Assembly (NCBI GenBank): GCA_038227745.1 | Contig: JBBRPS010000253.1 | Span: 1-12,427, forward strand | Direction: 5' to 3' | DNA length: 12,427 nt | From: DASPXY01 sp038227745 | GTDB taxonomy: Bacteria > Planctomycetota > Planctomycetia > Gemmatales > Gemmataceae | In this document: piece after piece, positions 6,978 to 12,427 of the stretch | Position numbering within the stretch: the stretch's first letter is position 1 | Layout of the letters: each line of letters opens with the position of its first letter | Notes under the pieces: model-generated | Databases searched by the model: none | What the model was told of the DNA's origin: nothing | Seen by the model: only the letters and a program-made list of their open reading frames with translations | Position numbers and translations under genes: made by a program

Positions 6978-8129
6978 TTACTGCCCCGAGGAGCGTCCGT
7001 CCCTGGTAAAGCGGTACGGGTCGCCGTTCGGCGTCGAGTCCACCGGGTGAGCGGCGATCGCCCCCGAGCGCGTGTAGATCACCACGACGGTGCTGTCGCC
7101 CTGGAACGATGCCGGGGCCGGGGGGGCGGGCAGCGTGGTGTCGCGCACCCAAAGATAGATGGCCTCTCCCGTGGCCAGGGGGCCGACGATCTCCCCACTG
7201 GGCGAGAACACGATGTCGATGGCGCCGCCCGCTTTGGCGTTGGCGGGGAGTGCCCCGCCGCTGAACGCGGCGTACGTCGCGTTCGTACTGAGATCGACGC
7301 CGATGTCCTGCGGCATGTCCATCTGCTCGTCGCCGGCCGGCCGGGGGGCGCGGCGGATGCGCCAGGTGGTGGTCGGGGTGGCACAGCAAAGGCCATCGCT
7401 GAGCACTGCAACACCGTTATGCGCGGCGGCGAACTTTCCTGTCCCGTTCTGAACTTGTACCTGGAGGCTCCCGTCGGCGTTGAACGCCATGACCGTAACC
7501 GTTTCCTGATTCTTCCCCACGTCCACGTTCAGGTAGCAGTTCACGCCAATGTTCGCCGGGTTGGTGACCGTCAACGTGGTGCCGCCGGCCGCGGCGGTGC
7601 CGGTGGTGAGGATCGTCTGGGCCAGGCTCAACTGGTATGCGGTTTTCGTCTTCAAATCCACGGTGACGCTCGTGATCCGGTGCGGCAGCCCCCCGTTGAC
7701 CTCGAGGTAGTCCCCCACCTGGATCGGCCAGGTGATCTGCGTGGCGTCGGCCGCGAAGCCGCCCGTGAAATCGGTCACCGTGCTGGTGAAGGTCACTGTG
7801 TTGGCGTCGTAGCCGGTGATCGCGGCGCCGGCGACGTAGAAGTCCTCCGGCTGTTCGAGGTACTGCAAGCTGAAGACATAATTCGGGTTCGTGGTGTCAC
7901 GGATCAGGCGGACGCCGCGGGGCGCCCGGTCGCGCAGGGCGCGGTTCTTGGCGATCTGCAGCCACTGCTGCACCTGCGAGGCGCCGCGCGGGGACCGGCT
8001 CTCCTCATTGACGTTGCCGACGACCATGATCCCCAGCGCCGCCATGAACCCGATCAGGGCGATCACGACCAGCAGCTCGATCAGGGTGAACGCGGGCCGT
8101 CCCGGTGAGGCGGAAGTATGGCGTTTCAT
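6978..8129 (-). CDS. gspH: GspH/FimT-like minor pseudopilin with an internal beta-rich insertion (383 aa)
   Basis: Minor pseudopilin. The 13-residue leader ends in GRPA, so Ala replaces the usual Gly before the cleavage site; the mature chain starts F-T-L-I-E with Glu at +5. The helix (14-38) leads to 'VQQWLQIAKNRALRDRAPRGVRLI' (53-76), the GspH/FimT-type segment that joins the helix to the beta domain. 'DIVFSPSGEIVG' (305-316) matches the 'F.p.G...g' strand near the end of GspH domains. Between them lies an insertion (about 100-250) with 'VGDYLEVNGGLPHRITSV' (138-155) and a second module (183-243) with 'NQETVTVMAF'. Family members are typically about 170-190 residues. The start ATG overlaps the stop of the previous gene as ATGA, with GGGGA 7 nt upstream, so translation is probably coupled. 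Assignment is fairly sure from both ends of the domain. Confidence 0.83.
   Translation of the reverse strand: MKRHTSASPGRPAFTLIELLVVIALIGFMAALGIMVVGNVNEESRSPRGASQVQQWLQIAKNRALRDRAPRGVRLIRDTTNPNYVFSLQYLEQPEDFYVAGAAITGYDANTVTFTSTVTDFTGGFAADATQITWPIQVGDYLEVNGGLPHRITSVTVDLKTKTAYQLSLAQTILTTGTAAAGGTTLTVTNPANIGVNCYLNVDVGKNQETVTVMAFNADGSLQVQVQNGTGKFAAAHNGVAVLSDGLCCATPTTTWRIRRAPRPAGDEQMDMPQDIGVDLSTNATYAAFSGGALPANAKAGGAIDIVFSPSGEIVGPLATGEAIYLWVRDTTLPAPPAPASFQGDSTVVVIYTRSGAIAAHPVDSTPNGDPYRFTRDGRSSGQ
8126..8129 (-). other. ATGA stop/start overlap, GspG-like gene to gspH
   Basis: On the minus strand the ATG of gspH (8127-8129) shares two bases with the TGA of the preceding gene (8126-8128). This is a classical sign of translational coupling, which would keep the two pseudopilins at linked levels. 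Confidence 0.9.
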
Positions 8130-9112
8130 GGTGCTATCCCCGCGGCGCCCAGCTTGAGCTGGTAACTGTAAATGTTGTCGGCCACCTTCGCGGCGTTGGG
8201 TATGTCGATGGTCATCGTCGTGTCCGGGGGGGGCAGCAAGCCGAAGGCGTTATCCCGCCCGGCCGAAACGAGGACGGGGACCACGTAGTACGCGGTCTGT
8301 CCGTTGTCGGGCGAGACGGTGTGGCAGATGGCCTCAAAAGGCAGCCGGAAATTGGGCTTCACGCTCGTGTACCAGGCGGGGTTGAGGAGTTGGCCGTCCG
8401 GGTCGAGCGGGTCGGCGAAGCGCTGGCCGCGGGGGTTGCCGGCGGCCGGGTTCGGCGGTTGGTTGCCGCTGCTGGACGTCGGCCAGCGGTAGTACGCCAG
8501 CGGCGTGCCCCAGCCGTCGATGATTTCCTTGAGGCCGTCATTATCGGTGTCCGCGATCGCGTTGGTCGGCAACGATTCGAGGTTGAGCACGACCCCCTTG
8601 CGATTCTGCCCCAGGGCCAGGAGCAGGCAGGCAGAGGACTCGCTGGCCCCGGGCGCGGGCGGCTTGTTACCCGGCTTGGTGGAGGGCGCCGGGATGTTCC
8701 GCGTGTAGACGGTCTTGCCCGGCAGGTCCGTGGCGGGCAGGAGGATCGTGCCGTTGGCCAGCGTCCAGGGGTAGTACGCCTCCCAGTAGCTCATCGGGAA
8801 CTCCTGCTTGTGGCGGAGTTCCTTCCAGATGACGCGCGCCCGCTTCATGTCCCCGCCGGCGAGGCCGTTGAGCACCGACGCCGGAATGGTTTCCTTGTCC
8901 GCCTGGGCCGCGACGATGCGCATCTGCTGTTCGAGGACCTTGTAGACAATCCGTATCGTGTCCTCGGTGATGTCCCGCTGCTTGGTGCCGATGAGCTTGA
9001 AGTACGCGGCGGCGCTCAGGCTGGCGAGCACACCTATGATGGCGACCACCACCAGCAACTCGACGACCGTGAAGCCGGGGCGTCGGCCCGCGGCGTGCTT
9101 GTTCCCGATCAT
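8126..9112 (-). CDS. Second GspG-like pseudopilin (328 aa)
   Basis: Paralogue-type pseudopilin inserted between G and H of the usual order. The leader has 13 residues ending RRPG, followed by F-T-V-V-E-L-L-V-V-V-A-I-I-G, with the helix to about residue 42. A charged helical stretch follows (45-75, 'TEDTIRIVYKVLEQQMRI'). 'DTDNDGLKEIIDGWGTPLAY' (188-207) combines a D-x-D-x-D-G acidic loop that could hold a cation with the D-x-W-G-x-P-L segment of GspG proteins. 'VLVSAGRDNAFGL' (280-292) parallels the 'S-x-G-x-D-x-x-x-G' end of the GspG domain. It could be a second major pseudopilin or a minor one specific to this group. It starts 12 nt after the gspG stop, with AGGGGG 5 nt before the ATG, and its TGA overlaps the gspH ATG. 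Two Cys are present (162, 263). I give no symbol because it cannot be told from the sequence which copy is the true GspG. Confidence 0.85.
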   Translation of the reverse strand: MIGNKHAAGRRPGFTVVELLVVVAIIGVLASLSAAAYFKLIGTKQRDITEDTIRIVYKVLEQQMRIVAAQADKETIPASVLNGLAGGDMKRARVIWKELRHKQEFPMSYWEAYYPWTLANGTILLPATDLPGKTVYTRNIPAPSTKPGNKPPAPGASESSACLLLALGQNRKGVVLNLESLPTNAIADTDNDGLKEIIDGWGTPLAYYRWPTSSSGNQPPNPAAGNPRGQRFADPLDPDGQLLNPAWYTSVKPNFRLPFEAICHTVSPDNGQTAYYVVPVLVSAGRDNAFGLLPPPDTTMTIDIPNAAKVADNIYSYQLKLGAAGIAP

Positions 9113-9124
9113 GCTCGCCCCCTG

Positions 9125-10105
9125 TTAAGGCACCACGCCGAGGTTGGCGGAGTGGAAGTTCGCGATGTCGTCCCGTCCCGTTGCCGCGATCAAGTACGCC
9201 GCGGCCGCCGTCCAGACGGTGGCGGTGCCGGTCGTCCCCGGGCCGAACTTACCGTCGGGCCCGGCCGAGATCAGCTGGAAGCCCTGGGGGCTGACGTAGC
9301 GCGTGGGCGGGGCGCCCGCCGCGGTCTGCCATGTCTCCGCGTACGGCCACAGACCCGCCACGCCGTACAGCGTGCCCACCTTGTCGCAGTCACTGACCGC
9401 GCCCGGCGTGGTCGGCAGGCCGTACGGGTTGTAGCCGTTTTGCCTGTTATAGGAACTGAAATAGGCGTAAACCGTGTTCTCGTGCGCGTTTTGATACGAG
9501 GGGAACCGGTTGTTGCGGCCGGGGAGGACAACGAGGCGGTTCGTCTTGAAGTTGTAGTACTGGAACCGTTCCCCGCTCACCAGGGTCGGGTACTGCGGGT
9601 TCGTTGAGAAACCCTGGGTCCCCATCGTGGCGCCGCTGCCGGCCTGCGGCATGCCGCCGAGGAAGAACACCAGGCACTGGTCCCCTTCCAGGATGACACC
9701 CGTGTTGTCGAGCAAAGCCTTGTTGAGGCCCCCGCTCCAATCGAGCGGCGTGGCATTCGGCGGGGCCCAGTTGAGCCTCGGGAACATCCGATTGAGCCAC
9801 TTCAGAGAGTCTGAGTAGAAGCCCGTCGGGTCCCCCGCCCCTATCTTCGCCTGGTAGATTCCCAACTTGTTCGCCAGGAAAATACGGCTCGGCGGGTAGA
9901 ACTTCTGCTTGGCGTTGAACTTCTGGAGGGCGTCTGTGAGCTCGCTCACATCCGTCCGGTCCACCAACTCCGGTCCCTTGCCGAGGAGCTTCACCACGGC
10001 GGCCGTCGTCAGGCTGACCAGAACGCCGATGATCGCGATGACCACCAGCAGCTCGATCAGCGTGAAGCCGCGCCGGCCGGTGTGCCTGGAATGCAGAAGT
10101 CTCAT
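9125..10105 (-). CDS. gspG: GspG-like (major-type) pseudopilin (326 aa)
   Basis: Probable main subunit of the pseudopilus or its closest relative. The 13-residue leader ends GRRG, with cleavage before F-T-L-I-E-L-L-V-V-I-A-I-I-G; the helix runs to about residue 42. 'ELVDRTDVSELTDALQKFNAKQKFYPP' (46-72) matches the alpha-helical stretch after the helix in GspG, where a small-protein register usually follows. 'GFQLISAGPDGKFG' (275-288) matches the C-terminal GspG 'S-x-G-x-D-G-x-x-G' loop, which holds calcium in known GspG structures. Typical GspG is about 140 residues; here about 190 extra residues separate the helical part from that loop. An in-frame ATG at 10181-10183 would add 26 Pro/Gly/Arg-rich residues before the leader. 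I chose 10105 because it gives a normal leader and has GGGAGAG upstream. It is first in the G-G'-H-I run. Confidence 0.85.
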   Translation of the reverse strand: MRLLHSRHTGRRGFTLIELLVVIAIIGVLVSLTTAAVVKLLGKGPELVDRTDVSELTDALQKFNAKQKFYPPSRIFLANKLGIYQAKIGAGDPTGFYSDSLKWLNRMFPRLNWAPPNATPLDWSGGLNKALLDNTGVILEGDQCLVFFLGGMPQAGSGATMGTQGFSTNPQYPTLVSGERFQYYNFKTNRLVVLPGRNNRFPSYQNAHENTVYAYFSSYNRQNGYNPYGLPTTPGAVSDCDKVGTLYGVAGLWPYAETWQTAAGAPPTRYVSPQGFQLISAGPDGKFGPGTTGTATVWTAAAAYLIAATGRDDIANFHSANLGVVP

Positions 10106-10113
10106 GGCAATCA

Positions 10114-10120
10114 CTCTCCC
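10114..10120 (-). promoter_or_regulatory. Ribosome binding site supporting the gspG start at 10105
   Basis: GGGAGAG on the minus strand, with its GAG 8 nt before the ATG at 10103-10105. The spacing is slightly long but usable. It favours this ATG over the longer in-frame start at 10183. Confidence 0.5.
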
Positions 10121-10131
10121 GTCTCCCCCTG

Positions 10132-10155
10132 GCCCGCCGGGGTCTACCGACGGGC
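10132..10155 (-). repeat. Stem-loop in the gspG leader
   Basis: The minus-strand RNA can form a 9-bp stem, GCCCGUCGG with CCGGCGGGC, around the 6-nt loop UAGACC, with one G-U pair. It lies 12 nt before the gspG ribosome site. No T-run follows. It might protect or regulate the gspG message. The rest of 10106-10202 holds no promoter that I can recognise. Confidence 0.4.
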
Positions 10156-10202
10156 GCGTGCGCGTTTGGATGGTCTGACCCACGGCTCGGTGCAGCTACA
10201 AG

Positions 10203-10350
10203 GGACCTGTTGGCGAACGGCCGGTGTAAGCCGGCTGGTCCTGCCGCCCCTGCGTGGTGCCGTACCAGCCGGCTGGTCCTGCCGCCCCTGCGTGGTGCCG
10301 TACCAGCCGGCTTACGCCGGCCGTTCGCCAAGCCATTCCCCAACAGGTCC
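10203..10350. repeat. Composite palindromic element with a tandem 38-bp repeat
   Basis: Near-perfect inverted arms 10210-10239 and 10302-10331 match at 29 of 30 positions (mismatch 10225/10316). They enclose and overlap a tandem repeat of period 38: units 10231-10268 and 10269-10306 are identical, and a third begins (10307-10312). A 14-nt palindrome, ACCAGCCGGCTGGT, spans the unit junction (10264-10277). An outer pair, GGACCTGTTGG at 10203-10213 and its reverse complement at 10340-10350, flanks the whole. It occupies most of the 257-nt gspF-gspG spacer, starting 12 nt after the gspF stop in the transcribed direction. No ORF of its own, no T-run and no clear target duplication are seen. It looks like a non-autonomous mobile or REP-like element that has partly duplicated. 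Confidence 0.9.
10231..10306. repeat. Two exact tandem copies of a 38-bp unit
   Basis: Units 10231-10268 and 10269-10306 are identical, each starting CCGGCTGGTCCTGCCGCCCC. A partial third copy of 6 nt follows, and the AG before the first unit also matches. The loss of identity right at both ends suggests a recent duplication of the centre of the surrounding palindrome. Copy number may vary between strains. Confidence 0.95.
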
Positions 10351-10362
10351 TTTGACGACGCA

Positions 10363-11625
10363 TTAGCCGGATTTCTTCTTGCCGCCGCCCAGGCCTTCCA
10401 GCAGGCCCAGCAACGGCATGAACAGCGCGATGACGATCGTGCCGACGATCAACCCCAGGACCACGATCATGATCGGCTCCAGCAGGCTGATGAGGGCCTC
10501 GACGAGGACGTCCACTTCCTCGTCGTAGACGTCGGCGACCTTGTTGAGCATGGTGTCGAGGTCGCCGGTCTCCTCGCCGACGTCCACCATGTTCACCACC
10601 ATGTCGTCCACCAACCGACTGGCCTTGAGCGGGGCGGCGATAGTGTCACCCTCGCGGATCGACTCGTAGACCTTCTTGAACATCTCCTCGAAGACGGCGT
10701 TCATGCACGTCTCGCGGGTGATGGCCAGCGCCTCGAGGATCGGCACGCCGGAGCTGATCAACGTCCCGAGCGTCCGCGTGGTTCGCGCCACCACGGTCTT
10801 CTCGATCAGGTTGCCCATGATGGGTATGTAGAGTTTGAGCTTGTCCATGATGTAGTTGCCCGTCTTGTTCAGGCGTATCAGCTTGAAGATAAGCCAGACG
10901 GCGACGGGGAACAGCGGCAGCACGTACCAGAACTTCACGAACCAGCGCGACGTGTCGATGAGCTGCTGCGTGATCCACGGCAGCTTCAGCTTGAACTCTC
11001 CGAAGATCTTCTCGAACTTCGGGATGATGAAGATCATGATGAACGTCAAGATCAGCATCGCGACGGTGATGACGACGATGGGGTAGATCATGGCGCCGGT
11101 GATGCGGCGCTTGAGGCTCTGGGCCTTTTCCTTGAAGTCGGCGAGGCGCTTGAGGATGATTTCCAGGGCGCCGCCGGCCTCGCCCGCCCGGACCATGTTG
11201 ACGTACAGCCGGTCGAAGCACTTGGGGTGCTTGCCGAACGCTTCGCTGAGCGAGCTGCCGGACTCGACGTCATCGACGACGTCGATGAGGGCGTTCTTGA
11301 GCACGCCGGGACGCATCTGGTGCTCGAGGATTTTGAGGCTGCGCAGGACGGGCAGGCCGGCGTCCTGGAGGGTGGAGAACTGGCGGGTGAACTGCACCAG
11401 GGCCTTCTGGTTGCAGCCGCCGATGGTAAAGACCTTGCCCTTTTTGCCCTTGCGGGCGCCCTTCTTTTTCTTGCCTTCCTTCTTGCCGGCCTGCTCCGTG
11501 ATTTTGGTCACGAAGTAGCCCATCTGGCGGATTTTCTGTTGCGCTTCTTCTTCGTTGGTGGCCTCGACGGAGTCCCTGACTTCCGCCCCGGCGGTGTCCA
11601 TCGCTTCAAACTTGAAGGTCGGCAT
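10363..11625 (-). CDS. gspF: GspF/PilC inner-membrane platform protein (420 aa)
   Basis: Polytopic platform protein at the base of the machine; it couples the cytoplasmic GspE/PilB ATPase to pseudopilin assembly. The start 'MPTFKFEAMDTAGAEVRDSV' is the standard opening of the family. A small N-terminal domain (1-47) is joined by a lysine-rich linker (48-64) to two T2SSF domains. The first holds 'FTRQFSTLQDAGLPVLRSLKIL' (79-100) and 'VRAGEAGGAL' (145-154); the second 'ARTTRTLGTLISSGVPILEAL' (280-300) and the parallel 'VDVGEETGDLDTML' (347-360). Membrane segments lie near 176-202, 231-250 and 377-408. Length is normal for the family (about 400). The ORF could run to an ATG at 11715, but those 30 residues are encoded by the spacer repeat; GGGAG 7 nt before 11625 settles the start. 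T2SS or type IV pilus usage cannot be told from this gene alone. Confidence 0.96.
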   Translation of the reverse strand: MPTFKFEAMDTAGAEVRDSVEATNEEEAQQKIRQMGYFVTKITEQAGKKEGKKKKGARKGKKGKVFTIGGCNQKALVQFTRQFSTLQDAGLPVLRSLKILEHQMRPGVLKNALIDVVDDVESGSSLSEAFGKHPKCFDRLYVNMVRAGEAGGALEIILKRLADFKEKAQSLKRRITGAMIYPIVVITVAMLILTFIMIFIIPKFEKIFGEFKLKLPWITQQLIDTSRWFVKFWYVLPLFPVAVWLIFKLIRLNKTGNYIMDKLKLYIPIMGNLIEKTVVARTTRTLGTLISSGVPILEALAITRETCMNAVFEEMFKKVYESIREGDTIAAPLKASRLVDDMVVNMVDVGEETGDLDTMLNKVADVYDEEVDVLVEALISLLEPIMIVVLGLIVGTIVIALFMPLLGLLEGLGGGKKKSG

Positions 11626-11632
11626 GGTGTCG

Positions 11633-11637
11633 CTCCC
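11633..11637 (-). promoter_or_regulatory. Ribosome binding site that fixes the gspF start
   Basis: GGGAG on the minus strand, 7 nt before the ATG at 11623-11625. It selects the family-typical MPTFKFEAM start and rejects the upstream in-frame ATG at 11713-11715, which lies inside the palindromic element. Confidence 0.8.
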
Positions 11638-11651
11638 GCAGCTCTCATAAT

Positions 11652-11725
11652 GTGGGGCAAGTTGCCAACTTGCCATTGTTCCCGGCAAGTTGCCATTTTC
11701 CCGGCAAGTTGGCAACTTGCCCCAC
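11652..11725. repeat. 23-bp perfect inverted repeat with nested palindromes and tandem units
   Basis: Arms 11652-11674 and 11703-11725 are exact reverse complements. Each contains a 19-nt palindrome, GGCAAGTT-GGC-AACTTGCC at 11703-11721 and its reverse complement at 11656-11674, with the same 8-3-8 geometry as the I-J spacer element although the sequence is unrelated. A head-to-tail repeat of 20 and 19 nt (11670-11689 and 11690-11708, starting TTGCCATT) runs through the centre and differs by one base deletion. The element lies between the gspE stop and the gspF ribosome site, ending 14 nt before it. No T-run follows and there is no ORF of its own. It is another REP/MITE-like intergenic palindrome or an mRNA control hairpin. 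Confidence 0.9.
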
Positions 11726-11758
11726 GTTCTTGTAGGCGCTCCAAACGGAAAGGCTCGG

Positions 11759-12427
<669 letters not shown>

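Noticed and set aside
5839..7389. Minus-strand open frame (516 codons) running out of frame through gspI and part of gspH
   Set aside because: It overlaps two well-supported pseudopilin genes in another frame, has a His/Arg/Pro-rich composition and ends in the inverted repeat.
8105..9607. Plus-strand open frame (500 codons) opposite the two GspG-like genes
   Set aside because: An Arg/Val/Gly-rich antisense shadow of two genes with clear prepilin leaders.
10106..10183. N-terminal extension of gspG by 26 residues
   Set aside because: It would put a Pro/Gly-rich stretch before the prepilin leader and place a stem-loop inside the gene. The start at 10105 gives a normal 13-residue leader.
10231..10312. 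CRISPR array
   Set aside because: The 38-bp units are directly adjacent without spacers, only two are complete, and no cas gene is present.
11626..11715. N-terminal extension of gspF by 30 residues
   Set aside because: It would be encoded by the palindromic element. The family-typical MPTFKFEAM start with GGGAG 7 nt upstream is better.
11652..11725. Insertion sequence or mini-transposon with target duplication
   Set aside because: No transposase is encoded and no matching direct repeats are seen at the ends. Only a REP/MITE-like label is justified.

Overview
The window is a GC-rich bacterial locus with every supported gene on the minus strand, so it reads from right to left. It is one operon-like block for a type II secretion (T2SS) or type IV pilus-like machine. 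In transcription order it holds an ATPase C-terminal half (gspE/pilB, cut by the window edge), an inner-membrane platform protein (gspF/pilC), two GspG-like pseudopilins, and then GspH-, GspI-, GspJ- and GspK-like minor pseudopilins. This E-F-G-(G')-H-I-J-K order matches the classical gsp operon, with one extra G-type gene. Ordinary T2SS pseudopilins are short, but these are 326, 328, 383, 339, 441 and 1449 residues. Such enlarged pseudopilins, the lysine-rich linker in the platform protein, and a GspG-type protein with a 'DTDNDGL...DGWGTPL' segment suggest a planctomycete, possibly Gemmataceae. That placement is an inference from protein style, not from a marker gene.

Layout from the 5' end of the operon: gspE tail (11759-12427), a 133-nt spacer with a palindromic element, gspF (10363-11625), a 257-nt spacer with a larger palindrome-plus-tandem element, gspG (9125-10105), a 12-nt gap, a second gspG-like gene (8126-9112), an ATGA overlap, gspH (6978-8129), a 24-nt gap, gspI (5934-6953), a 119-nt spacer with a 32-bp perfect inverted repeat, gspJ (4489-5814), a 133-nt spacer with two small hairpins, and gspK (6-4355). 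No stretch over 300 nt lacks a gene. I see no convincing promoter or rho-independent terminator, so the promoter probably lies beyond the right edge.

In the known systems the ATPase drives the platform protein, which feeds the major pseudopilin (G) into a periplasmic pseudopilus; H, I, J and K form or prime its tip. All six pseudopilins here have a class III prepilin leader and hydrophobic N-terminal helix. They need a prepilin peptidase (PilD/GspO), which is not in the window, nor are the secretin (GspD) and GspC/L/M.

The two most unusual things are the giant GspK-like protein, whose C-terminal beta-rich module resembles segments inserted in the GspH-like protein, and the palindromes. All four spacers over 100 nt contain palindromes and the three tight junctions contain none. 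The palindromes differ in sequence, but the two best formed share one geometry: paired 19-nt palindromes with 8-nt arms around a 3-nt centre. They look like REP/MITE-type repeats lodged between cotranscribed genes, or processing/translation-control hairpins that tune gene dosage within the operon.
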